A stretch of 64,000 nucleotides of DNA from Angiostrongylus vasorum (GCA_018806985.1 JADANN010000468.1:3704072-3768071); one strand, 5' to 3'. Counted from the first letter of the stretch, positions 33,840 through 46,720 are shown. A program made the numbers and translations. Notes: generated from the letters alone by a model not told the origin.

Positions 33840-36800
33840 TTGAGCCACGGAGGTCCCTCATGTGAGGGATCTCGAGCCGATTAGTCGCGAGGCTACGTGG
33901 CACGTCCCCGCTGGACGAATAGGGGGTTAATCGCGGACCAAAAGCGACCGTATGTTTCCCTGAGACGAAGGTGGATCCAGGGGAACGACTCCCTGTTTCT
34001 GCTGCGCCGAATTGGCATATACTTTCGGTATTTACGAAGCGTATTCATGCACACGTGTGTGGGTGCGTTCATGTTTATGCGGATTGTATTCTGCTAGTCA
34101 ATTCGGCCAAAAAGCCTGCAATCAAATGGAAGGGAATTATATTGGAGCGGTTAGCAGTCGCCTCCTAACAAATAAGCTGTATGTCCACTCCAGGGGGAGC
34201 CTGGCAAGCTACCTGTGAGTATACCTAGCCCCCCATGTTCAGAGCCCAGCAAGTTATAAGTGGGTATCAAAATGCTAAACACAGTAAAAAGAAACGGTCC
34301 TCATTCTCCTGACCCCTAAAGAGCCCCCCAATTCGGCAGCGTTGGGTAGGACGAGTACGTAAAGGTGCTAAAATCGCAGAGCTAATGGAAGCTGCCTGGA
34401 TCACGAAGAACTAAGGTGACGATCTGTACCTACAATGCACGTACACTTGCATCCGAGTCCTCGATAGAAGACTTGCTCATGCAAGCAAGAAGGATAAGGT
34501 ACTACGTCATCGGCCTGGCCAAGACGAGACGACGCCACCCATTCCACGCCGTCCATGACACCACAGAAGAACTGTTCCTCGGAACATGCGACAGTAGAGG
34601 AGTCGGCGGCGTCGGCGTTCTCGTCAACACGAGTTTGTCCATGAACATTGATTCATTCGAACAACTAACAACCCGAACCGGACGTTTACGATTGAAAAGA
34701 TGTGGATCAATACCGGCTTTGACAGTCTTCGTCGTTTACGCTCCGACATCAAACTATGACGAAGAAGAAGTCGAAGCGTTTTATATGGACTTGGAGAAGT
34801 TCTACAGAGGAGACCATACATTCTTCAAGGTCATCATTGGAGATTTTAACGCGAAGATTGGAGAATAGAATGAAACGAAAAGGGTGAGCGGCTATCTGAG
34901 TTTATCATGACGACCAAGACCATGGTAACTCGCAATTCCAAAAACGCCACTCTCAACGCTGGACATGGGTATCTCCCAGTGGAGAGTACCATAACGAAAT
35001 AGACCACGTCATAGTAAATAGAAGGTTTTGCCTAACCGATGTCGCTGTTGCCCCAAAATTCTACACAGGATTAGACCACCGTTTCCTTCGTGCAAGATTC
35101 TATTTCTCGCGGAAAGGAGAACAAGCCGCTAAGTTCAAAAAACGAAGTCCCAAAATCACTGTAAACTGGGATTTATTTAATTCACTAGTCGGTTGTTGGG
35201 AAGATGCCGTTATCGATAACATCGACGAAGAATGCGATCGGCTCATTCAACATCTTCACGCTAGCGCTATGAAGGCTGAGAATTCGAAATTCTCTAAGAA
35301 ACGTCTGTCTTCAGAAACTCTCGAGCTGATAGCCAGCATGGAATTGCACGAGTTGCAGACAACCGCGAACTAACGTCCGAACTTGCAAAACAGTGCAGAC
35401 AGGCGATAAAAAGAAGATTTTAAAGAGAAAAGAGCAGCAGTAATGGTCGAAGCTGCAGAGGCTGGGAAAAGCATCCGCAAAGCCCACCGAAGCTTCGCCA
35501 ATTACAGGACCAAAATGATTGCACTCCGGCGCCCAGACAGAACAGTCACAGCGTCCAGAAAGGCAATGGAGAAAATCGTTCACTAATACTACTCAGATCT
35601 CTTCGATAGCCACGTCCACCTTCCGTCATATGAAATAAAGGAGCACGAATACATTGCACCACCAGTTCTCCCTTCCGAAATCCGACATGCCATTTCGTCG
35701 GTGAAAAAATCGAACAGCACTAGGTCCGGACAGGATGAGAGCAGAACACCTGAAGAAGCTTCCGCCAGTCCTCGTAAACACTCTGGCTCAGCTCTTCACA
35801 CTTTACCTGTCTGAATTCAAAGTCCCTAGTCAGTGGAAGACCAGCAAGACCGTGTTATTGTTCAAGAAGGGTGACCTACAGGATATCGGCAACTATCGTC
35901 CAATCTGCTTATTGTCTGTCGTCTACAAACTTTTTACTTGAGTCATCCTAAATAGGAATGACGGAACACTGGACGAAGGACAACCATGTGAGCAAGCAGG
36001 GTTTCGAAAACGATTTCATACGATGGACCACATCCACACGATAATAAGGCTCATTGGAGCATCACGAGGGTACAAAGACCGCTATGTCTTACTTTCATCG
36101 ATTTAACAAGGCGCTTGATTCAATTGAGATAGAAGCAGTCATGGAAGCCCTTGATAGTCAAAAAGTCTCTACTCAGAATATAAAAATTCTTTGTGAACTG
36201 TACAAAAATTTCACAACCAAGATGTCATCGTCCTACAGCGATATTAACATCGACGTCGAAAGAGGAGTTAGGCAAGGCGATATCATCTCGTTAAAATTAT
36301 TTATCGCCACCATCCAGGACGTCATGTGAACATTGTAGTGGGATAATATGGGAGTGAAAATCGATGGTCGGCAGTTACATCATTTTCGCTTTGCTGATGA
36401 CATCGTCCTTATAACACCAAACATTAGCCAGGCGGAACATATGCTTGCGGACTTTGATAAAGCCTGTGGGAAAGATTGGCCTACGACTAAATCTCACAAA
36501 AACGATGTTCATGAGGAATGGATTAGTTTTGCATGCCCCATTCACGCTCAGCAGGACGAATATCTACGAATGCTCCAGTTATGTCTATCTATATCGGGAA
36601 ATCAACATGATGAACGACTTAGCTCCAGAGCTGAGCAGAAGGAAACGAGCGGCCTGAGAAGCTTTCAAGAGCATCGAGGATGCAGTGAAGAGGACAAAGA
36701 ACACCCTACTCCGGCCCACCTTTTCGACTCAACGGTACTTCCTGCCCCTAACGTATGCGTCAGAAACCTGGTCACTGCGTAAAGAAAGGGTGAAAGATCA

Positions 36801-37250
36801 CTCAGCGTTATCGAACGCGCAGTCGAAAGGACGATGCTAGGCGTATTCCGTATCACACAAGTAAGGGAAAGGGATCCGAAGCTCCGATCTGCGTCGACGA
36901 TCAAAAATCGAAGATGCCGTTCTGTACGCCAAACAATCGAAGATAAGGTGGGCCGGACACGTAATGTATATGAATGACAACCGATGGACAAGGCCGTTAG
37001 TGATTGGATTCCTCGGGATGTCAAACGTACTGCAGGATGACCACCGATCCGATGGTCAGAGTTCTTCACGAAGAGCCTAGAAGAAAGATATGATGCTCGA
37101 GGAATCCCTAGAGCGAGCAGAAGCCACTGGGCTACTGTTGCACGCGACAAGGAAAAGTGGAAGATTTACTGGCGCCCGCTCGTGTCACTCGACGATCAAC
37201 GGGACTACAGGTGATGCAGGTGGGCGCCTTATTGTTTTCTGGGATACACA
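33840..37250 (+). mobile_element. RTE-type LINE relic R2, most complete copy
   Basis: A 5' UTR (33840-34415) is followed by an intact APE-type endonuclease block, 34416-34868. It begins [12 protein letters not shown], contains [20 protein letters not shown] and [20 protein letters not shown], and then [20 protein letters not shown] and [14 protein letters not shown] (the GDFNA motif). A TAG then cuts the frame. The linker (34870-35590) is shifted. The reverse transcriptase spans about 35600-36780: MRAEHLKKLPPVLVNTLAQL, KTVLLFKKGDLQDIGNYRPI, ERGVRQGDIISLKLFIA and FRFADDIVLITPNIS, where FADD holds the catalytic aspartates. The 3' region runs to about 37250. Several stops and frameshifts make it inactive. 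The order APE - RT with no RNase H fits the RTE clade. Confidence 0.88.
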
Positions 37251-37554
37251 AAAGATCAATGCCATTATTTTTTCGCCGCATTTAAGTCAACTCATAATTT
37301 TCATTGGCATATGTTTAATAAACGAGACCGGATTCGTTGAGCAACAAGTGCCGGAAGTCCATGGGAATTACCAGACTCCCACTTCAAAAGCTCCTGTTCC
37401 CGTGTAGATCGCAGTGTTCATCCCTGTTTTGTTCGAACCACTTTATTCGTTAACTTTCATATCGTGATACCGTGTACTATTTTACTTACAAGGTTTGTTA
37501 TTTTCGGGACCCCGAATAATTGTCAAAGGATAAAGAGAAATCGTTTAGAGTTGA

Positions 37555-37795
37555 TCTATTCCTTAGAGCGACGTCATGCATTCGAATTCATTATAGAATC
37601 GTGACTGAATGCACATCTACCCCTATTCAATAACTTGCATGTGCCTACGGCTGTAATTTTTTATCATCCTTAACAGCTCTGGCACAACTCATGGTTCCAG
37701 AGTAACAAAGCGCTTGGTTTTCTCGGTTCTGGGATCGAGCCAATGGGGATGTGTATAGCACAGAGCATCTCTAGCTACTGCGCTATCCGCACCCC
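37555..37795 (-). repeat. SINE-A copy A8
   Basis: Minus-oriented: CGTCATGCATTCGAATTCAT, then GACTGAATGCACATC, with a tRNA-like head at the right (minus-strand GGCTCGATCCCAG and ATAGCGCAGTAGCTAGAG). Confidence 0.65.
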
Positions 37796-37799
37796 ATAA

Positions 37800-39155
37800 C
37801 TGCTTTAATCGACCATAAGATGGGTCAATATATCACTTAACCAGCCATCTCAACTGTTGTCGGACTATCGCTTATTGACAATAAGACATCCTCGTTGCCT
37901 TACTCGGATACGGTCAGACTTGGACACATTGATGGATAGTTTCACGAGTACCTCACAACAAGTTTCGCTCACGCCTCCTTTCGTTGTTGTTCGTTATTTA
38001 TTTGGTAGTTTGTTTCGAACGTGGTAATGCCATTTAAGCAGTCCTTTGTGATCTATAAATTGCATTTATCTAGAACTACACATTGGGCAATGTATGCTAC
38101 AAACATTTCTAGCCACCTCAGGAGTAGCTCTCCAGTGGAAACCTGTGTACTTTGGCGTTCATTCCGACATTTCTTGCATGCGACATCGAGTCTTTTCAGC
38201 CAAAGGAATAAATAACGAAAAGAGAAACACTGTGATAGGTATTTGATTACCCCTCGTGACGTTTATGGTGGCTATGATGCGGCTTTCGGTTCTATGCAGC
38301 GCTAATGGAGATAAGTGTTAAAGCCTTGCTGTTTCGTTGCCTCTTCTTCTAGCCTTATCAGATTTGTTTTCCTAAAAATTCAGCTAGAACGAGATAATCG
38401 CAGTTAATAAATTTGGTAGTTTTGGATTGGCACCAAGTTAAGCAGCGGGACAAAAGGTTCGAATGGATATCACTGATTTCGTGACATGCAATCTTCATGG
38501 TTCCTTCAAACACTGAAATGAAATGAGACGCGCTTGCGCTTTTTTAGCTTGTCTAATCTCGATAGTTTGATGGCCGCTTAGGAGATCAAGCCTCAACACT
38601 TCTAGAATTTAATTTGTCTTGTCATTTTCATCTGGCAAGGTGGTCCTATCCGTCTTTGGTTTCGGTTGTACTTTTTATTAAACTATGATTTTCCGTGCTC
38701 ACTGAAAATTCTAGTATTGACCGAGTGTAGTTTTCTTTGAAATCTCGAGATTATGATAGTCTTCTTTTAGTTTGCCAGTAAAATATGATATTAAACGAAT
38801 GGCAGATGATCGTCGCGAAATCTGTTCCGCGTTTCTTTTACACAACCAGAAACACCCAGCTCTTGATAACGTTGTAACCTACACCTAAAAAGTGTATCCT
38901 GTACAAAAGCTGACGATGTTCACTTAGAAAGATGGAGTAAGATGAAGCTCCTATGTATTTTCAAAAGCTTAATTTGCATCGAAAATAGTTGTAATCGCTT
39001 TTTAGTTGTAATGGCTTTTTTTGTCTTTGGCAGGTGTTATAGTCAAATTATATGCCTTGAATGTGGCAAAAGGATCACAAAGCAGAACTGTGTTACGAGA
39101 TTGATGATATCTGACGAAGACTGAACAGAACATTAAATAGATTGTTGATAAATAG
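37800..39155. other. No supported gene; one possible exon
   Basis: Mostly featureless. After CTTTGGCAG at about 39033 two frames open: CYSQIICLECGKRITKQNCV then TRLMISDED and stop, or VIVKLYALNVAKGSQSRTVL. Either could be a terminal exon, but nothing joins it. Confidence 0.25.
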
Positions 39156-39159
39156 ACCG

Positions 39160-39300
39160 CGTGTAGAGCAGTGGTAGAAGTGGCTTTCAATACGCCCAAG
39201 GCGATCTCTCGACTTCGGCAAGTCGACCAAGCTTGCCGTCCCTTTGGAGTTAGGAGAACTGCTACGAGACCAATTTGGGATTATTTCTCTGCCTTCACTA
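39160..39300 (+). repeat. SINE-A head fragment
   Basis: tRNA-like start ACCGCGTGTAGAGCAGTGG, then ACCAAGCTTGCCGTCCC and GACCAATTTGGGATTA, in the order of the SINE-A body. The tail is missing. Confidence 0.5.
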
Positions 39301-39339
39301 TAAATGTTTGCGGGTGTCCCTAATAAACACTTAGGAATG

Positions 39340-39505
39340 CCCTAGCACGGCTGTCGCAGTATTTGAAAAGCATTGACCCTAGCAGCACCCAGCGGTATTC
39401 AAAAGACCAAAAATCTTCAAGACGAAGCCGAATCTGCACACAAGTACTAAAACCTTCGCTAGTGATGGATACGAGGAAGTAAATGCCTTGCAAGAAGAAG
39501 GATAA
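39340..39505 (+). repeat. Possible diverged SINE-B fragment
   Basis: Contains AAAAATCTTCAAGACGAAGC and TGCCTTGCAAGAAGAAGG in the order of plus-oriented SINE-B bodies. Weak similarity. Confidence 0.3.
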
Positions 39506-39887
39506 CATGTGATGTTCGACTGTGTAAAACAAAAAATGAATTGGTCATTTGCGAATTTATCAAATCAACAGCCGTTTTTCCTGATCATATTTTCCATGAT
39601 TCCGTTCTGTAGTGGTGTGTCGCCCCGATGTGGTGCGAGACGTTTTTGGTTGTTCTGCTACAATCTACATCAGTTGAATCATCCTTGTAGCAGAGGGATC
39701 CATGCTGAATTGACATTCCAAATTTCTATTCTGAGGTTCAGCAATTAGGAATTATATCCGAATAGTTCCCAGGATCGACTTTCTATTAACTTTGGCATTT
39801 GGATTATGAATTCGTCGTTTTTCTGTCTCAGCAATCACGAGGTTGTTAAACAGCATACGTTCACTTCCATACAATAGCACACATACA

Positions 39888-39945
39888 GGACAATCGTAGC
39901 TGACGTTTCGGCAGAATCGCCTTCTTCAGAGCCTGGAAGGGCACA
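39888..39945 (-). ncRNA. Candidate hammerhead ribozyme, left PLE end
   Basis: Read on the minus strand: the core CTGAAGA (39929-39923), then stem II GGC..GCC closed by a GATTCT loop, then GAAACGTC (39909-39902). Stem I forms four pairs: GGCT before the core against AGCT after the cleavage-site C. Stem III would be a single A-U pair with a two-base loop. Minimal hammerheads of this kind have been described in Penelope-like elements. All conserved core bases (C3 U4 G5 A6, G8 A9, G12 A13 A14) are present. Activity is unproven. Confidence 0.6.
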
Positions 39946-40807
39946 TTAATACGCAATTTACTAGGTCGAACGCTTCAACAGCGCAAGCGAAAGATAAAAA
40001 ATCTGCACGACAATTACAAGGTCTACGGCTTCTCTAAAAACCCACCATTTTTTTACGTGCCTTCCACCAAACACTTGGCCAAAAGAAAATCTCGTTTATG
40101 CTTCCGTTTATTAGCGATGAAGTAAGTATAGCTATAAAACGGTGCTTAAGAAGGGTAGGGTCTAGAGGGACTGGTTGTCGTAGTAGAAATACCACCCGAT
40201 ACTCTTCGTCGTCAATTAGTTCGTAACCGCCTATACGACCGTCTATGTTAGACACAGAATTGCGTAATTTGCCCTTATGGCGAGACTGTGACTGCATGAG
40301 CTCAGGTACGATATACCTGATCTCTTGTGGTACTTGCGGTGACGAATATATTGATGAAACGGACAGACCTTTACGTATCCGCATAGAAGAACACCTACGT
40401 GGCAAACGAAAAGTAAGACAAAGTACCCCACTAGGGGACGCATAGGATTCAAAAACATAGCGGAGACGGTTTTGGTATAAAAGTCACTGTCCTCGCACAG
40501 GATGTCAAAATACCAGCACGCAAGCTTCTTGAGGCTTTTTGGATAAATGCCAAAAAAAAGCCCACAATGAAAAGCAGGGAGAAATGCCCCGAGATCACCC
40601 CTGATCTCGCTCCGTACTGCTTCGTATTGATCGTTGCTGTGGGGAGGTGCAGTCGTCAACCATATACGGCTCTGAGCGGCTGTTCTTCCTCGGTGGAAGG
40701 CAAAAAAACGGTGGGTTTTTCGAGAAGCTGTTGACCATGTGACTACCATGTAGATTCTCATCCTTCTGTGTGTTAGTGAAGCGTTTGACCTAGTAATTTG
40801 TCTATTA

Positions 40808-40862
40808 GTGTACCCTTCCAGGCCCTGAAGAAGGCGATTCTGGCGAAACGTCAGCTACGATT
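40808..40862 (+). ncRNA. Degraded hammerhead-like core, right PLE end
   Basis: Core CTGAAGA at 40825-40831 and GAAACGTC at 40845-40852, matching the left end in inverse. Stem II reads GGC..GGC and no longer pairs, and the first pair of stem I is A-C. So this copy is probably inactive. Confidence 0.45.
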
Positions 40863-41104
40863 GTGTTGTGTGTGTGTTATTGTATGGAAGTAAACGTATG
40901 CTGTTTGACCTCGCGATTGCTGAGACAGAAAACGACGAATTTATATCCGAATAATCGTCGTGGATGAAACTTTGTTGAAAGGTTCCGACCTTCTTCCGAC
41001 CCACATGTGTTGGGTTCGGCTAGGAACGTTCGGATACGGTTATTTCGGGGTTCCGGACAAAAATTTAAACGAAGTTAAATTGGAATTCTTTTAAGTTCAT
41101 CATA

Positions 41105-41430
41105 TCATGAAGCACGGATAGCGCAGTGGTTAGTGATGCTGGTCGATCAGGAAGCAAAGGCGCTAGTTCGATCCCCTAGCCAACGCTTACCAGCAATCCA
41201 CGTGGGAGCGCACTAGCCCCACTATCTCTAAAACTGCAAACAGAACTGGCTCGATTAGCATTCTAGGTCATTCATGAAGAAGATGAAATTCTCAAGCTGC
41301 AGCTGAAAGAGTACGCCAAATGTTTGAAGACCACTGTAGACGATAAGTGCGAGGGAAACGAATTGAATTGAGCGCAAGAAGTGCTGGGATCCACACAGTA
41401 GATGTCATGACGGGTCATGTAAAAAGAATG
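41105..41430 (+). repeat. SINE-B copy B7, full length
   Basis: tRNA-like head GGATAGCGCAGTGGTTAGTG and TAGTTCGATCCCCTAGCC, body GATTAGCATTCTAGGTCATT, 3' end CGAATTGAATTGAGCGCAAG and GGGATCCACACAGTAGATG, ending in GGTCATGTAAAAA. No acceptor-stem pairing, so not a tRNA gene. Confidence 0.8.
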
Positions 41431-42134
41431 GTTTCATTATGATCCTTTGTGAAGACGACTAGTGCAAATATCCAAGGAAATATTTTCGGTGGTATTCCGA
41501 AACAGTGACGTTCAAATTTGAGCGCATAAGGTTGAGCCAATTTCACTGGCAACCATCATCGTAATCGAGCTAATCTTCCAACTGCAATACACTTCTGAGC
41601 TTCCAAAGCGACATTCACATTTCTTTGCTGGTAAAAATGTCGAAAGGGAAAGTTGTTCCGTGGAACTGGTAGATTGGCTTTTTCATTGTCTACCCGCTAT
41701 TTTTAGATTGGACTCTTATCGTTTCGGCTATCGAAATGAACGACGACCATAGCCACTTCAGTGTTCCAGTATCTATTCCGTAATCTCCGCTATCATCAAG
41801 CTTTCATTACGTTATATTTGTGAAAAATAGCTTAACTAAATCTTAGAAGTGCGTCATTATGCTTGATGATGGCGAGAGTGGGCTCAAACAGGTTGTGGAG
41901 TCACGTCTAACCTATTAAAAATCACTCGTACAAAATTTCATTTTTTCCCAACGAAAGCGAAGTCTATGTATTAAAATACTACATTGCTCTCATTCTTTCA
42001 TATGCAACTTCAACGTGAGCATTTATCCTTGAATTCTTCCAATGCTTTAACCTTATTCAACGTGTTCATTGTTAAAATAAACCTTCATTCATGTTTTTTT
42101 CTTTGTTGTCGTGAAATCATGACCAGGGCATAAT

Positions 42135-42240
42135 CGGCGGTTTGGAGCTACTGTATCGCTCACGAGTTTACAAATCAAGATTGTCCAGAAGCTTCAGTTA
42201 CTCCCTTGGAATGTATACGACACAGTTAGTCTATTAAAGC
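42135..42240 (+). other. Weak candidate exon
   Basis: After GACCAG, a frame reads RRFGATVSLTSLQIKIVQKL and then QLLPWNVYDTVSLL. It has coding-like composition but no partner exon and no clear donor. Confidence 0.2.
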
Positions 42241-42318
42241 ATTATGCTGATGGAACACAGCAGTAGTGCCTCCCTTGTACCACTCTGAGATTTTCCATCG
42301 TTATAAAAATTTTTTTTC

Positions 42319-42642
42319 TTACTTTTTTATCTCAGAAATAATTGTCTTAATGACAACACACTCATTGTTCATCTGGCTGCGATCATCCAATAACTGGAAC
42401 CGACTATTTTTTTTCTCGCTCGAAGTCCTCCTTTCTTCTATCTTTCTCATACAATCATCTCTACGGCTATCCGGTGGTAGTACAACTGTGTTCCCCATCA
42501 GAGGTGCCTTCCCCGTGTGCATGGAGGTTGAACAGAAAAGAACTATTATTTGGTTTCCAGTACAGTTTAGTTCCACTTCCTTCTTCTGCGTAAGAGAAAG
42601 TTTACCATAAGCCTTCAAATACGTAGGCCAATTCTCATTCAT
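42319..42642 (-). other. 107-codon open frame, possible exon
   Basis: The minus frame is charged and contains YLKAYGKLSLTQKKEVELNC, RRDDCMRKIEERRTSSEKKN and FQLLDDRSQMNNECVVIKTI. The opposite strand in this stretch is hydrophobic, as expected of a shadow. No family recognised and no neighbouring exons found. Confidence 0.3.
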
Positions 42643-42999
42643 TTGCTCTCATATGAATTGAATATATGGTCCCGATTGTTTAGCTTAAACTGCGGATATT
42701 GGTAAACGTAGGTTTAGTTTGGTGATAATATAATCACTAGACCTTCAAAATTTATCGCCTGTGTGCAAAGGCGAAGATTTTTGTGACAGTAATTTTTTCA
42801 CTGACTTCCCTGTTTTTTCCAATGATTGCCTGTTTCCAGATTATGTGGTTTCAGAGGGGTTTAGGTATTATTAAGCACCAAATTACGAAAAGTATTTCAC
42901 TGGTGCTTCAGACAGTTCAGTCCGAATTCTTCACAACGGAAAATCTGTGTAAAATAGATTCTCCAACAGAAAAGAATTGTGATAGACAAAAGTAATTCA

Positions 43000-44600
43000 C
43001 AACGTGCACGAAGCAGAGTGCTAGAGGTGCTCCGCATGACAAAAGTGTTCGCGAGGTCCATCTCAAGGGCTTAGCACACCCTCTCTCTCCAGGAATGGTT
43101 GATTAGTAATAGGCTTGTTTGGTGAGATTTGATGCACTGGCACATTCTTGCAGTTCATTTAAGAACCAAAATATGTATTCACTTAGTCGAACTTAACGAT
43201 TCTGTAAGGGGAGGGATTGATCAATCATTATCTTGTATCCCTTTTTTTACAAGACAGTTCTTGAGCTCTAGAGCAAAAACGGAAATGTGAAAGAAGCCTG
43301 TGTTTATATTCATTGCAGTTGTGCCTTTCATTGTGAGATTACAACTCCGTCAAATTTTCTTACACACCAGTAAACCAGTATGAAGACGATCGCAACAGGA
43401 TGAGTCACTTATGACTCATACATGAGGAAAATAATTCCATCTCTCAGGTTCAAGAAATTTATTAACTCATAGTGAAAATTGTTGTTGGAAATGAAACCTA
43501 CTGGAATCTGCACCTGTTTGCAACAATAGAATAGCATACCTATTCTACTGCGGTAAGACCCTGACATTCTGAAGGGCACAATTCATCTCCATTTCGCTTT
43601 TCTTGTCAGTGTTCTTCTCCTGAGTAATGAAACAAAAGAACAAGCTACATCTCTTTGAGAAGGATACAATACGTCACCAAATGTACAGTTGACATCGGCT
43701 GATGTTATACTTGAACAAGAAGATTAGTTTTCTTATGGCGTACTAACATTTGAACAAAGCTCTGAACACGGAATAACTTTGAAAACAAGAGGAGTGACAG
43801 GAAGTGTTTCTTAGTGAAGAAATTGTCTGCTGTTGCCTAGATTCTCGCCGAATGTTTCAAATAAACGATCGTTTCGTCGCAGTTATTGTCGTAAAGTCTT
43901 AATTTATTCGTCTTCTCAATCTGTCGAAGAAGGTGTTCGTATTTCGTTCTTTCGCTTTCTCATTGCATAACTCAAGCAGAACTTCTGATTCGTACGGTAT
44001 CTGAATAGTTCTCTATTCTTCATAGAAAAAAAGGTCACTATTGTGTTTCTAACACTCACTGCTTTGCTTTAACATAGGTTCAAGCATTCCTACGATTCGG
44101 CATTCTTTTGATGTTGATGACTTTTTTTCTCTTGTTAATTTCATGTTAACAGATTTTTTTACTTAATTGATGCAAGATGATTTTTAATACAATGTCTAGC
44201 GGCTCGAACCTCGTTCAGCAGAATTCAGTAGTAACGATTTCCTGAGTTGTAATTAAATCAGTAAATCGACGCCGAATTCATCCATTGATGAACTTTAACC
44301 CTCGCATTGCTTGTTATGGAAAACAATAAGTGCTGTAAAGTGGAGGCGTATACGTTCGTTTTCATCTTCGTAAATGTTTTTTAAATAGCTTTGTATTAAG
44401 ACTTAAATAATGTCGATATTTCGTGTAATCCATGGATCTCTCTCATTTGGAAGACCATGAATCACTTCATGACAATGGAAAAAGTTATACATGACGGTTC
44501 ACAGTTCCCTCCAATAGATAAAATTGGGCAAGCCGAGTAAGCCGACTGGTTATTATGGCCATCTTCCACGGCTGAGGAGAGCGCGCTACCTTTAGGTGCA
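43000..44600. other. No gene or repeat recognised
   Basis: AT-rich, no frame with splice-site support, none of the repeat families present. Confidence 0.5.
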
Positions 44601-44689
44601 CATGAAAGTCAGCGAAAATAACGAGCTTGCTTCCTGTAGATTCTGGATAAGGGACGTTCGGTATGAGAGGTACAGAAAGACACTGAGAT

Positions 44690-44873
44690 CCTCAGAGCAA
44701 TTCTGAATCGCTGTGAACGCGCACGCAAGAGCATTTGAATACTCCATTGACGACAACCTGATGATGAAGGAAAAGACGACATCATCATGCTAGCCTGGAA
44801 GAGAACAAAAAACCGACTGAGTGCCGTTCGTGAAATCGTAGAAGAGCTGTTACTATTATTCGGCACAGTCTAA
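44690..44873 (+). pseudogene. Decayed coding fragment, unknown
   Basis: One frame reads ILRAILNRCERARKSI, two stops, then DEGKDDIIMLAWKRTKNRLS and AVREIVEELLLLFGTV before a TAA. The helical, charged composition looks like former coding sequence interrupted by stops. Alternatively the second half is a true terminal exon. Confidence 0.3.
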
Positions 44874-45021
44874 GGAAGTTCAACAATAATTAGCTCTTTA
44901 ACGTTTACCGCTATGAACTTTTAGAATAAAAAAACTCTGGCTCTGACTCTCCTCTGATAACTCTGAAAACCGTTGGTGTTTAATTCTTTTTTGAACATTA
45001 TCAATGTGTCAACTGTTTCAG

Positions 45022-45152
45022 GAATGCTGACCAGATTTCCGTGTATTGTGGCTTTGTCATTTGCTATTGGGCAAATGGAAATGGTCAGCGCATTACAGAA
45101 ATTATCGATAGCGCCTTGCGACGAAGTCAGATCTGATAGAGGTGGTCTCTAA
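45022..45152 (+). other. Candidate terminal exon
   Basis: Strong acceptor AACTGTTTCAG. Phase 1 reads MLTRFPCIVALSFAIGQMEM and ALQKLSIAPCDEVRSDRGGL to TAA; phase 2 reads NADQISVYCGFVICYWANGN to TGA. No partner exon identified. Confidence 0.25.
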
Positions 45153-45537
45153 AATTCTACTGATTTGGTGCAAAAAAATATAATGACATTGAATAGGGAA
45201 TTTAAGATTCTATAACTCGGCCCAAGCGCATGAAGATAAAAGTCGTTGGAATCAATGGATTTTTGTCAACGAGACACGCGTTGTTCTTCCTATAGCAGAG
45301 ACCGTCGAAGTTTTGAAAGCCGCAAGTTCCCAGGAGACGTCTTCAGCAGTGGTGTAGTTGTTGAATAGCTTCTCGACAGTTCGACGTGCAAAATGAGGTG
45401 CTCGGTTGGGAAGAGATCAGATGAGCACGACTGATGAAGTTTCACAGACCAATTCGTCCACTTTCATTAGTGTTGGTTGTGCAAGGAGTAGTGGAATGTG
45501 TCGTGTAACGCTACTGGATCACTTCTGTTGGTAGCAG

Positions 45538-45539
<2 letters not shown>

Positions 45540-45601
<62 letters not shown>
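45540..45601 (+). repeat. (AT)n microsatellite
   Basis: About 31 TA units, directly adjoining the head of a SINE-A copy at 45600. Confidence 0.97.
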
Positions 45602-45607
<6 letters not shown>

Positions 45608-45890
45608 GCGTGGAGCGCAGTGGTTAGACGTGCCCTGTAATACAAACGTGGCTGTCGTTTCGATCCCGTGACCTGGGCTCACCAAGCTCACTAACTCTTC
45701 GCGGTCGGAAAATTGTTACTAGACTTATCTGGGAGGATAGCGCCACTGAGTTAACACATTTGTAGGCTGCCGAAAATCATTGTGTAGGTCAGATATGCAC
45801 TCAATCACCTCTAACGATGCTTGATGAAGTTAAATGCTTCCCTCAGGGAATGGTCAGAGTCAAACGCCTTACTCTTTATATATCACCTAT
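45602..45890 (+). repeat. SINE-A copy A9
   Basis: tRNA-like head GATGGCGCGTGGAGCGCAGT and TTTCGATCCCGTGACC, body CTTATCTGGGAGGATAGCGC, and a diverged 3' end. Confidence 0.75.
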
Positions 45891-46720
45891 TATTATTATA
45901 AAGTATATAACAAATTTCCAACAAATTTCATCGAATCCTTCTCTGCTGTGATCGTTTCTCCTAGATTGAGAAAGTTACGCCGCATTTTTTAGCTACAGGT
46001 AAACAAACATGCACCATAACGTTCTTCTTGTCAAAAAGTTTAGTGTTTAAAGTGTTTAGCTAATTGAGTGTACAACCAGTGCACTGAACGTCATCGGTTG
46101 TCGCATAGGTCATTTTCATCATACTTCACAAAACGATCGAGAATTTAGTAACTTCTATTGTGCAAAAGAAGTATGGAACAAACTTTGTCACGACTACCTT
46201 TCTGTCCTTTATTCATTTTGGGTGACACCCACCTATCGAGTATTTGCACCAATGCGACGTCTTTAGAATTTCGAACAATTGCTGAATGGCTAACGTTGAA
46301 TACTTCTGCGCCCTTGGCAATAGCGTTTTTGGGGCAAACTCTGTTCGTCTTGTTCTAATGGTCGCCATCAACTGTCAATCGACGTCGCCGATATTTTTTT
46401 TCGTCTCTAGACCCATGCCTTCAGGATTTTCTACTTAGTATGCATTCTGGAGCGCTTCGCTACCCCCCATGCTTAAAAAATATTTTCGGTTACCTTCACG
46501 ACAATATATCCCAGTTTGAACCAATCAGGTAAAACGATAGAAATTTGTCGCTTTAGGAACATCATATCAATAAGGGTTAGAGTAACTATTACATGGTGAT
46601 TAGTTCAGGAAGAAATAAGAATTAACATACAGCAACGAGTGTAAGCAGGTAATATTTCTTGTAGAACATATTTACGAGATTCTTGGCGAAGAAACGGCCG
46701 TTCTTTCTGCACCTGTCTAG

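Larger units (their letters stand above)
39830..40940 (+). mobile_element. Penelope-like element remnant with GIY-YIG domain
   Basis: About 110-bp inverted ends: CTGTCTCAGCAATCACGAGG at 39826 and its inverse near 40910, TCGCGATTGCTGAGACAGAA. Between them lies the 3' part of a PLE reading frame. 40090-40180 reads MLPFISDEVSIAIKRCLRRV, the block between RT and endonuclease. After a frameshift, 40245-40440 reads DTELRNLPLW, CMSSGTIYLISCGTCGDEYI and PLRIRIEEHL, a GIY-YIG endonuclease (IYL, YI, R, E-H). The normal glycine after YI is replaced by aspartate (YIDET), so this domain is probably dead. The reverse transcriptase is missing. Both inverted ends carry hammerhead-like cores. Confidence 0.8.

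Noticed and set aside
41105..41190. tRNA gene (A-box and B-box both present)
   Set aside because: No acceptor stem or anticodon arm pairs, and the sequence continues into the repeated SINE-B body.
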